Shown piece by piece: positions 24,258-36,039 of a DNA stretch of 64,000 nt. Under the pieces are notes generated by a model. It was not told the origin of the DNA and searched no databases. It saw only the letters and a program-made list of their open reading frames with translations. The position numbers were made by a program, and so were the translations under genes. Origin of the DNA: Symbiotaphrina buchneri (Eukaryota > Ascomycota > Symbiotaphrinales > Symbiotaphrinaceae); contig BCIG01000021.1 in the NCBI GenBank assembly GCA_001599915.1, positions 1-64,000 of the forward strand, read 5' to 3'. Within the stretch, counting starts at the first letter, position 1. Each line of letters begins with the position of its first letter.

Positions 24258-26236
24258 ATGCGACCCCAGGCGCATGAGCCTAAGCAGGTCGCGGGCCGAA
24301 GACAAGATGGCCGAATCATTATCCACTTCGTAAGTACCTGGGACATAAGCAAGGTTCACGTACTGAACCAGACCTGGAAGGACTATGACTGCTTCTATGC
24401 ATCGGTATTCGAAGCTGAGAATCCGGCCTTAAGGTCTCTTCCACTGGCCGTACAGCAAAAGCAGATCGTCTGCACGGCAGATTACACAGCACGAAGCCGG
24501 GTACGCCCTACGTGCCGCACCAGGTCTTGCTCTACTAACACCAGACTCAGGGCGTGCACAAGCTGCAGCTCATGAGAGACGCCAAAAAAGCATGTCCAGA
24601 TCTTGTCGTCGTGCTGGGTGAGGATCTCTCGCGGTTCCGAGACGCTTCCAAGGCACTGTATGACTTTCTCAGAAGTTTCGTCTGGAGCCATCATGCCGAA
24701 AGGTTAGGGTTCGACGAAGTGTTTCTGGATGTCACGAGCATGATCGATTATAACATGACGCTCTTGAACCTCAATGATCTAGAGCACTCGTTCTTCTGTC
24801 TTTCCCAGTCAGATCCTACTGAGGGCTTTACCTTCGATGCTTCTTCAATGTCTGGGCCCACATGGCCCAGTGATCCAGAATCTACTGCCGGTAGACCCTG
24901 GGTCCCAAATGCGGCTCCTGAAGAAGTGCTTTACTTGCGCTTGTTACTGGGGTCCCACCTTGCCCAGTTTCTTAGATTGCAACTCGAGGAGCATAAGGGT
25001 TACACATCAAGCGTCGGTATCTCCACATCAAAATTGTTGTCGAAGCTTGCCGGCAGCTGTAACAAGCCCAAGGGGCAAACTACACTCATCCCACCATATG
25101 AGACGATGGGATCAAAAGATGGAACTAGCAATGTCACGAAGTTTCTCGATGCTCATGAAATTGGCCGCATTCCGGGTATCGGGTTTAAGATGGCGCAGAT
25201 TCTTCGCGTTCATGTTCTCGGACGCGAAACAGAACCTCCCTCTGGACTGGTGTTGGGTAGTACTAAGGAAAAGGTCACAGTCTCTGATGTTCGGCTCTAT
25301 CCTGGTATGGGTCCAGCACTGCTCGAGAAGCTTATAGGTGGCCCGGGCGCTCCGAAGGGATCCGGAAATAGGGTCTGGGGCCTCCTGAATGGCGTGGATG
25401 ATTCCCCGGTGGCCATGGCCAGGAGCGTTCCGAAGCAGATCAGTATTGAGGACAGCTATCTCCGGTTGGACTCGGTGGATGATCTCAGGAAACAGCTGCT
25501 GGCATTGGCGAGAAGCCTGATCACGAGGCTGCATGCCGACCTTCTTGAAGAGGACCTTGCGGATGACACTGAAGGTACGGAGAGGGTCAACGGGCAGCCA
25601 GTGAAGCGCTGGATCGCTCACCCCCGGACTCTTCGGCTGAGTACAAGACAACGACGTTCCTCGTCAACGGGCGAGAGGGTGCGGAGTTTCAACAGGAACT
25701 CTCGGTCGACCCCGATGCCAAATTGGGTTTTCAGCTTGGGCGAACACGTCGATAGCAAAGCCGAAAGATTAGTTGAAGAAGCTGTGTTGCCTCTCTTCCG
25801 AAGGCTGCACCCAGAAAAAGCTGGGTGGGATCTGAGTTTAGTCAACATCGCCGCAACGGATATTATAGAGGCAGCTAGTGACGACCGGCAGACCGTGGGA
25901 TCTGCTGGGAGAGATATCTCGAAGATGTTCAAAAATCAGGATACAGTTCTAAGAGACTTCAAAGTCGAAGACGTCAATGCGACAGCGGATTGCACGGGCG
26001 GAGCGACCTTCTCGTCTCCATCTGTGCAGGCCGGTAAATTGACACAAAACCAAGTCACAAGTCCCGAAGCCTACAAAGAGAGTTGGGAGTCTAGACAGCA
26101 CACCCCTGTCGGTGATGATCAATGGTTTTCCGAAAGCGAGGATGACGAGATTTCTGTTGTATGTGAAGCGTGTAGTATGCGGATGCCAGAGTTCGCGCTG
26201 GCAGCGCATGAACGATACCACAAGATGGGCGGCTGA
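24258..26236 (+). CDS. Y-family translesion DNA polymerase, polymerase iota-like
   Basis: Three exons: 24258-24329, 24381-24500, 24551-26236; 625 residues. The palm starts RIIIHFDYDCFYASVFEAEN with metal-ligand residues D25 and D27. The second acidic pair is D119-E120 in GFDEVFLDVT. Other family marks are LSRFRDASKALYDF, SSVGISTSKLLSKLAGSCNKP, the helix-hairpin segment GRIPGIGFKMAQIL, and a little-finger domain around SIEDSY...RWIAHPRTLRLSTR. The C-terminus has C602-x2-C605-x11-H617-x3-H621, which fits a UBZ-type ubiquitin-binding zinc finger. It bypasses damaged bases in the nucleus (family role). ATG 24258 is the first in-frame ATG; an upstream exon is possible. It converges with the Mug190-like gene. 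Confidence 0.88.
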
Positions 26237-26688
26237 AGTTGGCCGTGAGGCTGCGAATACAGTTTCTGGGACAGGGATATGGCGGCGCGGCGTAAGGACA
26301 GGCTATCCTTTGATCATGTATCGAGCAGAGACTACGGAAATAAATGGCTGAGGCCGGTGTTTCTTTCTACGAGACCTAGTTATCAGGCACGGAGTGAGCT
26401 GAATGTAAAGCTACACGATCATTAGGATTGTCATTCAGTACTCTGTAATTCTACAAACAGCGAAAACAGGTCGCCTGAAGAGGAGAGAGCACTCGTGAGT
26501 GACACAAGAAAATGTCCCAGTTCGCCGACTGAAACAGAGCCTTGGTCAGCTGCTACCCCGTAGCCCAAGAAAACATGTAGTGACCGGCCCAAAGAGAACA
26601 ACTTCGCGGAGTCGACGGCCCCAGAGGTGAGAAGACCGGATCTAGTGCACAGCAGACTGTACTCACATGGGCAAAGAACCACTGATCT
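26237..26688. other. Intergenic between convergent genes
   Basis: 3' flanks of the polymerase gene (+) and the Mug190-like gene (-). Nothing else recognised. Confidence 0.5.
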
Positions 26689-29600
26689 TCAGCTACCAGT
26701 CTCTGTCTCAACGGTAGGTTCTCTGCCTTGCATCGAGAATTTGTTCTTCAACTTCCTTGCCGCAATCTTCGCTTCGTCTTTTGCGAACTGTACATTCCGT
26801 GCTGGCTTCCACTGCATCGGACCGCGATGCCTACGGTGCAGATCTCTGCTGTTTTCTTTGTATTGTTTGGCGGAAGATACAACTCCATTTCCATGGGTGG
26901 AGCCAGTGTTATCTGCGTCACTTTTCGTATCTTCCTCGTCTCCAGCTTCTGTGATTCCGAGATCGCTGTCAGAAGAGTCCGAATCAGATCCGGAGTCTTC
27001 TTCGTCTTGCCCCTTTTCATCATTACCATCCTCGAAGTCAGGGACGACCGGGTCATGGATGGGCGGCTCCGCACCCGGCTCTGCTCTCTTTCTCCCTTTG
27101 GCATCCATGTAGGCGGCAGGGTCATGTGCAAAAGCACCTGACCAATCCGTGCCATCCTTGGAAAGCCACTTCTTTTTCTCTTCAGGATCGGCCTGTTTAA
27201 GCACATCTCGGCCTTCTGTGAGAGACTGCTCATGCAGTTGCTGGACCTTATCGGGGACTTCCTTTGTGACGATGTTGGCACGTACGCCTTCACTATGGCA
27301 AGCCTCCCAGGTCTCGAACGTCTCTCTGGTATCATTATCCGAGACGAACTGACGGTGGTCCAGATCCATCCCGGCCTTGAATCGGCAGCGGAAATGAAGA
27401 CGGCCTACCTCGGTCAGATCGTCCAGACCTGTCACCTCCTTGGCCGCGACATTCGCCTCAGTAACATAGTTCTGAGTCAAGCGACGACCATTTTTCGTGG
27501 TCCAGATTGGAATGTTTATGTCGGTCTCTTCATTATCAACGAGGTGGTGGAGCCATATGACAGCGTACGCGTCTGCCCCGCGCTTACCCGGTTTGTGGAA
27601 TTCAAAAACTACCGGTGACCGGTATCGAAACCTCACAGGTAGTCTCACCCCATACTTCCCGTCCTTTTTAGAAACGTCATAGTATATTCCGTCACCTTCA
27701 TCCAGCGTACGAGCTTCAGTCCTTGGAATCTTTCCGCTACTGCCGCCTGTATGGAGCTTGAGCTTCGCGTGACTCTTGTAGTTCAAGGCCAAAATCCTGT
27801 CTGAAGTGAACTCGAAGGTGCCACCATCCCAGCCAAGCATATTGGGCGGCAATCTCGTCTCAACGCTTCGAAACAGGAGCGAGATGCGGACACGGCCGAA
27901 CCCCTGTCATTGTTAACGACACTGAGCGTACTCCATTGATGCAGCAGATATATGAACTTACAATTCCTCCATCAAGAGGATACCATCGTGTAACCTGAGA
28001 ACTGTTCACCAGTATGTCCGAAAGTTTCAGAGGTACGACACCCAGGATCGGATCATGCTGCCTATTCCGTTGATCTCGGACAGTGACAGTCACAATGGCA
28101 GATCGCCAGTCTCTAACGAAACGCTCCGTTCCGGCATTAAAGATTCGCTTGCTACTGACTGCTTTCGAACGAGTGCGGTAGACCTAAGCAGTTAGAGCGC
28201 CGTAGCGAAACGAGAGAAGAATGCGTACCAGTTTATCATTCAAGAGAATAGTACAATAGCTCGTCGGCAGCGATTTGCTCTCCTCCTCCGCAATTTCGCC
28301 CGCTGGTTTGGCAGGCTCATACTCCCTACCTTTACCTTTCGGTTCGCTTCCTTTGATATTCTCAAACTCAAGGTTGACAATTTGATGGATGATGACGCTG
28401 CAAACGCCGCTAGGCCACAGCGGGTCTGGCGGTGTGTGGATCACTGCATCCTCCTCCTCGTTGTCAATTGCGCCCTTCTCGTCCTGCAGCTCTGGGTTGT
28501 CCTTGAGGGTATCGGGGAGATTCGGATCTTTACCGTCCGTACGGAGAGCAGGACGGAATTTAGGTTTACCGAAATAGCCTACTTCCCAATGAAGTTCTCC
28601 GGGCATTTCGTTCTCAGCGTCCATGCCCTTTAGCTTTGAGACCTGCGGGTACATCTTTCCTGGGTGCTGGATCATCTTCTGCATCGACAACTCGACCTTT
28701 CCGACAATGTCATCTGCAGTCGAACGATCAGAGTCCCACAGCTCGACGCTCAGCTGCTCGTCAGCCTTAATGAGCTGAGGCGTGACCAATAGTCTAGGAA
28801 CAAGATTAGCACACAACCCTAGAATTTCTGGCAGCCAGATTGTAGCACTGTGAAAGTGGGTACTACGGTACGACAGGACGGTTTCAACAAGCAGAAAGCA
28901 CTTACGCCGCAGTTTCTTCCCAGATTGGGTTCAAGTCGTCAACAATAATGCGGGTGCAATACATTGGCTTTCCGTATTTACTTTGCACCTAGTCAGCCAA
29001 TATCTTGGGTTCCGGGGATGGCACTGACCTGAAGCTTAGAGTGATGTATGGATCGCTCCCACCATCTTTGCTGCCTCTTCGATCTTGTTTGCTCAAGCCA
29101 ACAGCGCGATGTATCCTGATCCACATGACACCAAGGGCTTCCACATCCTTTTGGATATCGTCTCCCTGCAACATCTTGGCCATGTCAAGGGTCATGGACT
29201 TAGGCGCAACATAGATGCTGGCCGCAGTTCCAATAGCGTAGTTGACAAAGTTGGAAATCAAAGGTAGGTTGAGGATATTCACTCCATGCTCCACCATCGG
29301 GATACACCCTGCTTGTACATGAGGCAGTCCCATTAGAGTGAACGTCAAAGCCTTGAGAAAAGGTGGTTGTGGAGTCATCTCGAGCCGAAGGCGGACTGTA
29401 CCGACCAGTGATTGTAGTTCCACCCAGATGGGCAACGGAACGCCAAAGAAACCTTTGACGCCCAAATAGAACACAAGCAGCATGTGCATATTTCGAGCTT
29501 TTCCTGCAAGGCCTTTTCCGCTTGGAGCTGCATGATAAGCAAAGGAGACTTCGAGATTATAATAGTCGCCTCCTTCCTCATCGGCGGCCAGCTCCTGTGG

Positions 29601-30729
29601 ATCCTTATTCTTCTTGTTCTGCTCATGAATGTCATCTTTGAGTTCTTTGACATGATTGTCCGGCAAAGCACGAATACTAAGGATGCGGATCGGATTGTTG
29701 CCCTGATCGATCTCAGAGACACGGACATTCTCAATGACCCCCGGGACGGACGCTTGCATGACATCCTCGAGCGTATCCGCTATGCTTGCAAACATGTCGG
29801 GGTTGATGAGGCCCCAGATAATGCCTAACAAAGTGTTCATCCACTCGACAGATTCTGGTATGAGATTTGCTGTGGCCTGGAAAAGGTATCAGCATGCGAC
29901 GACAAAGTCTCCCATGGGCTTCTCTTACAGTTTCTCCTCTCTGCTGCTCGCTTGACCATTCAACCTCGCGGCCGCTTCGGACCAACTCTTTCATCCACAA
30001 CCAAACGCCAGAGGAGACACATGCAGCCGTGGGGATGAGGCCCCACAAAGTTGCACCGAACATCTTCCCGAAAATGGAGATAGCGAGGAAAATCGCGAGG
30101 CAAAGCACGCCCGCCCTCTTTTCCATGGCCGCGTACATCGGCTCATAGCTAACAGACGGCGTAGGATGGAAGAGGATATTGGTCTTCTCTCCTCGTATGG
30201 GGACGTCGGATGTACTGCCCTCCTGGACAGGATCCGGCGGCGCCGTAACGTCTTGTGCTTCTTTATATTCTTTCCCCGATTGTGATGGGTCAGATTTGAT
30301 GGGCTTTATTGTTGTTAGACAATCACTAAGAGGGTTGAAGTTCTGGGACTACTCACTGTTGGCTTTCCCAAATTGGCGTTGGGAACCGACAGCTTCAGAA
30401 GTCAGCGACGGAAAGATGCCGCGTTGATGTGGAGGGCCACAAACCTGAGGGTCTTTGACCGCCTTCATGAAATCTTTGGGGACGTCTTCGATTTCGACTT
30501 CCTTTCCAGTCGTAGGGTCTGTCACGACTTTGGTCTTCTGGCCGTGACGAGTAGTTATCTCTTGGTGGGGCTTCACCTCCCCCTGCTGTTGGCGGGCCTT
30601 GATATCTTCATCGATATGTTTGTCCCGCTCACCCTTGCCATGATCAAGACTTTCGATGAACTTCTTCATACTTGGGATGGGGTTCGCGCCAGAATAATGG
30701 CCCCCAGGGCCGTATTGCTGGTCTGCCAT
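26689..30729 (-). CDS. SMP/C2-domain membrane contact site protein, Mug190/tricalbin type
   Basis: Eight exons: 30729-30445, 30392-30357, 30303-29929, 29876-29029, 28980-28906, 28793-28229, 28183-27962, 27903-26689; 1206 residues. A polar N-terminus is followed by a hydrophobic hairpin at about 170-212 (ER anchor), then a lipid-transfer SMP-like domain from about 235 (ESVEWMNTLLGIIWGLINPD) through LEMTPQPPFLKALTFTLMGLP. C2 domains follow: the first has SKYGKPMYCTRIIVDDLNPIWEETA and VELWDSDRSTADD, and a further one contains YRTRSKAVSS...VTVRDQRNRQHDPILG. The C-terminal region is strongly acidic with runs of S/D/E, then basic. Tricalbins and extended synaptotagmins tether the ER to the plasma membrane. 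S. pombe mug190 is the nearest named relative I know. Exon 5 requires the AAAG acceptor at 28981 to keep phase. Confidence 0.85.
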
Positions 30730-33014
30730 GCTGTTTAGGGATTAGAGTCGTGCGAAAAGCGTACTTTAGACGTCAAATCGTAAACTTCTGTGTTCAGGCT
30801 CCCAAGCATTCCCAGACGCAGTACCGACGTAGTAAGCTCGATACGCTTAATTGGCCTAGGGCCTAGCTGGAGCCGCGAGCTCTAGGGATTTTATAAGAAA
30901 GCTGAGAAGATGGAGGAGAGGTGAGAGAACGGTGCTGCCCTGAGCTGAAGCTGGGAGAAGACTGGATTCAAGCTTGGTGGTTGAAGAAGATCAAGGAACG
31001 CGCTTGTGGACGCGGCAGTGCTACGTCATAGTCACTGTTTCCCTGTGTTGAAGCTATGCATAAGGTAGGTAAGGTAGCGAGGCCTGCTCTCCCCTATGAA
31101 CGGTCAAGACAAACACCGCCGTCCTTCGTACCTTACTTTACAGCGTGTCCTCTATATACCTACCTTATTCGCCAAAGTCCGCGATATTGCGGAACATTGT
31201 CAGAATCACAGTTCTGTACTTCGTACTGGAGATCCAATCCTAAGGGTACCCTAGATAAAGACGCCCTGAAACGCATGACCAGGCGTCGTTTTGCACGTGG
31301 GAGGCCAAGCATCAGAAATACGAGAGACCCTGTGAATCTATCCAATATTGCTTTGGTTACATGGTCATCCCTGCCTTGACTTGCCAGACATCCCTGATGG
31401 ATAATGAGGGCTGCACACATCAACAGACCCAGTTGTCTACTCGTACAAGGCTTCAGTGGCAGCAGAGGTGCGTTTTTCGTGTTCGTGGACCATAGGGAAT
31501 TGGGCACCAAATTGGCTTGCACTCAATGGTGATACCCGCAGTAGGACGGCCAGTTTGAACGATTGTGACATGAAATTGGGTGATTTTTTTGTGATGTGCT
31601 TCAATAATGTCAGTACCTCAGCCAGATACTGTTGTTGCCTGCTCGCCAGACTTAATTGACGCTGCAGTGCCTTAGGTGCTTCGTACAGTGTGCAAGAAAC
31701 TGCTTGATTGACCAATGAGAAGCCTGACTGTATGGATTACATACCCGGTAGCTCTTAGGAACCCTGCAACCCTGTGACCTCCTATTGCCCGTATGGTCTG
31801 GTTGCGTCATTTGCTACAGTACCCTAAGATAAGGTACCTGGTAACGTAACGCTGTAAATTCGGTCGGGAACCACAGTTCACCGTCTGGATTGCTTGACCT
31901 AGAATCTCCACATTTCGGGAAGCGAGAGGAGACACGCGACCAGCAGTGAAGGTAATTTGCTCTGATCCGAGAATCCGAGATGTTACCGAGTGTAGAAGTG
32001 AGCGATCGGATCCGAGGTGCTGTTTTGGCTCTGCAACCCCCTGACTCAACGAAGGATGGCAGGATATGAAGGATTCCAATCAGATGCTACCTTGACAATA
32101 ATGCATCATGCAGGAAGCGGGCACAGTTTTGTGCTTTTGCAGCAAGGACGCTCGGGTGGACGGAAGGAGGACTGGAGGGCCTTGCGCGTGCCTTTCTGGA
32201 ATCCCCAGAGTCTCCGGCACCTGCAGCGTAGTACCTTACCTAGTAGGGTAAGGCAGGTAGCGAGTATACGGTACTAGCTGAAAGGCACGTCCATGCCGTA
32301 CTTGTGCAGGTACTGTATACAAAAAGTCCAGCCATTGCCCCACCCCGCTCGGCACCTCATCTCTCAGCGAAAACGGAAAGGCCGGCGGGTGCAGGGAGGT
32401 TGAGCTCGTTGTCCGAGGTGTGAAAAGGGCTCTCAGAAGTGTACGAAGTAGCTTGCCTTACTGTACGTACGAGTACTGTGTGTGCCCTAGGATATAGTAC
32501 GGTCACTAAGGTAGAGTAACTGTACTCTCGTTCACGTCTCTTTTCTTTCCTTTCCGTCCCTTGCGCTTTACGCTTCAGGCCTCTTGCTGCTGCGTGTGAC
32601 CACTCCCCCCAGACACCGCTTACCTCCTTTTGGAGCTTACAAGCAACTGTGCCTTCCATCATAGAAGGACGGGGATTTCAAGGTACGAAGTACTCTATAC
32701 CTAACCCTCTCCGATTGTTTCGCACCGCCCACGTGTGGTCTCGACGTACCTTGTACCTTAGCTTCCCCCCATTCCCTTTCTCCGGGGTTGCGGGTCGGTC
32801 TACGGAGTAAGCATCGTGCACTCCTCCCCCAATTGCCCCTCGTCCGTCAGTAGTACCTTACGGTGCACTGTACTACAGCACTAGTATATTTGGTCTGCCG
32901 GCCGCTCAACCTTCGTTCGTTCGCTCCGTTGGTCCTGCTAGCACTTCTCTCTTTCGCTCGCTCGCTCGTCCAGATTTGAGCATTCCCACGCAACGACTGC
33001 CAACGCACATCAGC
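30730..33014. other. 2.3-kb divergent promoter region (Mug190-like / acetyl-CoA synthetase)
   Basis: No gene supported. It is rich in short intergenic words: GGTAGGTAAGGTAG at 31063-31076, an imperfect palindrome TACCTTACC...GGTAAGGCAGGTA at about 32232-32259, and several TACG/GTAC palindromes at 32461-32476 and 32800-32810. A CGCT/CGTT microsatellite-like run lies at 32923-32972 just upstream of the acetyl-CoA synthetase start. Frames at 31056-31379, 31160-31522 and 32017-32277 show no domains. Confidence 0.5.
32343..32787. promoter_or_regulatory. Candidate CreA-type (SYGGRG) sites upstream of facA
   Basis: Matches to SYGGRG on either strand at 32343-32348 (CCCCGC), 32607-32612 (CCCCAG) and 32782-32787 (CCGGGG). 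Acetyl-CoA synthetase genes are carbon-catabolite repressed in aspergilli, so CreA control is plausible, but the motif is short and common. Low confidence. Confidence 0.25.
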
Positions 33015-35344
33015 ATGTCAGAGGGAGAAACCAAACCACCAGCGCCGACCGTGCCTGAGGCGCACCAGGTCGATACTTACCATCCCCCCAAGGCCTTCTT
33101 TGGGTAGGTGGCATCATGCGGGGTAGAGTGCGCGTGGAGATTTCTGACTCTTTGGCAGCAAACACCCAAAGGAACCACATCTCAAGGGCCTGGATCATTA
33201 TAAGGAGCTATGGAAGGAATCAGTCGAGAATCCTGACAAGTTTTGGGGCAAGCTGGCGCGGGAGTTGTTGACGTGGGAGAGGGACTTTCAAACCGTGCAC
33301 AGCGGCTCCTTCGAGCATGGCGACAATGCCTGGTTCCTGGAAGGTCGCCTGAATGCTTCCTACAACTGTGTCGACCGACATGCTTTCAAAAACCCCGACA
33401 AACCAGCTATCATCTATGAAGCCGATGAGCCCAATGAGGGCAGAACGATTACCTACGGCGAACTGCTCAGGGAAGTCTCGAAGCTTGCTTACGTTTTGAA
33501 GCAGATGGGTGTGAAGAAAGGCGATACAGTAGCGCTATATATGCCCATGATCCCCGAAGCCCTTATCTCGTTCCTGGTCTGCACTCGAATTGGTGCCGTA
33601 CATTCCGTGGTCTTTGCGGGCTTTTCCTCGGATTCTCTGCGGGACCGCGTTATTGATGCGCAGTCCAAGGTGGTCATCACCACCGATGAAGGCAAGCGCG
33701 GCGGAAAGTTGATCGGCACAAAGAAGATCGTCGATGATGCTTTGAAGCAATGTCCGGACGTATCACACGTGCTTGTTTTCAAGAGGACTGGGGCTGACGT
33801 CCCCTGGACCAAAGGACGGGATTGGTGGTGGCACGAAGAGCTCGAAAAGTATCCGGGTTATATTGCGCCGGAGTCAATGAACTCTGAAGACCCTTTATTC
33901 CTCTTGTACACCTCTGGGTCGACTGGAAAGCCGAAAGGTGTTCTACATACTACTGCAGGTTACCTTATCGGTGCTGCCGCTACTGGCAAGTATGTGTTTG
34001 ACCTCCACGAGACTGACCGCTTCTTCTGTGGTGGCGATGTGGGCTGGATCACTGGTCACACTTATGTGGTGTACGCCCCACTTCTACTCGGCGTTGCCAC
34101 TGTGGTATTTGAAGGCACTCCGGCATATCCCAATTTCTCCCGCTACTGGGAAATCATCGACAAGCACGGTGTGACTCAATTTTATGTGGCTCCTACGGCA
34201 CTAAGATTGCTCAAACGCGCCGGTGATGAGCATGTGAAGCACAAGATGAAGCATCTACGTGTGCTTGGCTCTGTCGGCGAACCAATTGCCGCAGAAGTCT
34301 GGAAGTGGTACCACGAGATAGTCGGAAAGGAAGAGGCGCATGTTGTCGATGTGAGCTTCTTACACTGCGCGGACATCTCTGCAATTGACTAACCGTGCGA
34401 AAGACATATTGGCAAACAGAGACCGGCTCCCATGTGATCACGCCTCTAGCCGGGGTAACCCCGACAAAGCCAGGAAGCGCTTCTCTCCCCTTTTTCGGGA
34501 TCGACCCCGTAATTATCGATCCGGTGTCCGGCGAGGAAATCCAAGGCAACGATGTAGAAGGCGTTCTGGCTTTCAGGAAACCCTGGCCAAGCATGGCGCG
34601 AACAGTGTGGGGAGCACACAAGCGTTACATGGACACTTATTTAAACGTTTACAAGGGCTATTACGTAGGTTCCATCGCGCTAACTCCTTGACATTACTGA
34701 CCATACCAGTTCACCGGAGATGGTGCAGGACGTGACCATGAAGGCTATTACTGGATTCGAGGACGCGTTGATGATGTTGTAAATGTCAGTGGTCATCGGC
34801 TTTCAACGGCTGAGATTGAAGCGGCGCTTATTGAGCATCGTAAGTTCACCATGAAGGGCAGGAGGACGGTGCGTGTTAATACTCTGCAGATTCCGTTGCC
34901 GAAGCTGCCGTGGTTGGCGTGCATGACGAATTGACCGGTCAAGCTGTCAATGCCTTCGTCGCCCTCAAGGATGGGAACGAAAGCAATGACCAAATCAAGA
35001 AAGATCTCATCTTGCAAGTGAGAAAGTCCATCGGACCATTTGCTGCACCTAAAGGTATTTTCATTGTGCCCGACCTGCCGAAGACACGGTCGGGAAAGAT
35101 CATGCGGTAAGTCTATCGACGAGTCAAGTCTCTGTTCAGATCGGAAGTAACTAATTGCTTGACAGTCGTATCCTCCGTAAGATCCTAGCAGGTGAAGAAG
35201 ATTCGTTGGGCGATGTCACCACGGTAGGCTATGCTATTGTCCCTCTCCCATTTGAAACGGCTAGTAACATCAGCATAGCTGTCTGATCCCAGTGTTGTGG
35301 GCAAGATCATCGATATCGTGCATGAGGCAAGAGGTAAAAAATAA
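33015..35344 (+). CDS. facA: Acetyl-CoA synthetase (FacA type)
   Basis: Seven exons: 33015-33103, 33159-34350, 34404-34664, 34710-34839, 34890-35106, 35166-35223, 35279-35344; 670 residues, the family's usual length. Converts acetate, ATP and CoA to acetyl-CoA. The AMP-binding loop [11 protein letters not shown] starts at residue 280. Other marks are [69 protein letters not shown], and the acetylatable-lysine core [16 protein letters not shown], which is split across exons 5 and 6. No peroxisomal or mitochondrial signal is obvious, so it is probably cytosolic/nuclear. Exon 7 is short (22 codons) and ends in GKK. Confidence 0.97.
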
Positions 35345-36039
35345 AGCCTCGTGATGGACAGGGCAGTCGGTGCTCGATGGTGTCCGTCGATGATGTTAGT
35401 GCGTGCAAGATAAGGGTTGGATATACCTTCTTGAAACAGGCAATCTGTCGTCGCGCATATATACCTCTATTTGTAGGATATGTAGTTGCGGAAATGAAAA
35501 GTAACCAATCATATGGTGATGGATAATTTCCTTCGGAGAATACCTAAGCTAAGGTAGCAATGCTCTGCACGAGTACCTGGTAGAAAAGCCAAATGGAACC
35601 TTCCTTGATGGTTCCGAACGTGCCCGAGGCAGATTGGCGTGCTCTCGATTGCCTTACGGGGAGATCGGGGTCCAGGCTAGTTTAATTAATGCCGGGGACC
35701 GGTGACCGGTTGCCGTCTCACCATCTTTCAGTGGGCGGTGGACCGCTGTTTGTTACGGAGCCAAGAAACCCCAACTTCAAGACACCAAGGAAACCAAGAC
35801 ACCAAGACACCAAGACTCTGACTGCTCACCAAGCACAGCCACCACGGCCTTACGTCGGCTTCTCTGCGCCTTTCTCACTGCTCTTTTTGCTGCCCTCGAT
35901 GATGGTCCGCCTATGTTATCATCCACGCCCCGTCGACCCTGTCAATCGTATCATATTGACAATGTTCCGTGATTCTTGCTGAAATCTTGGTTACTCCCAT
36001 CAGCTAAACCCTGGTCGCTGAGGACCATATTCGCTCGTT
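35345..36039. other. Intergenic
   Basis: 3' flank of facA and promoter of the ADAM gene. It contains an ACCAAGAC 8-bp tandem repeat (35778-35817), reverse complementary to the one at 17125-17153. No gene. Confidence 0.5.
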
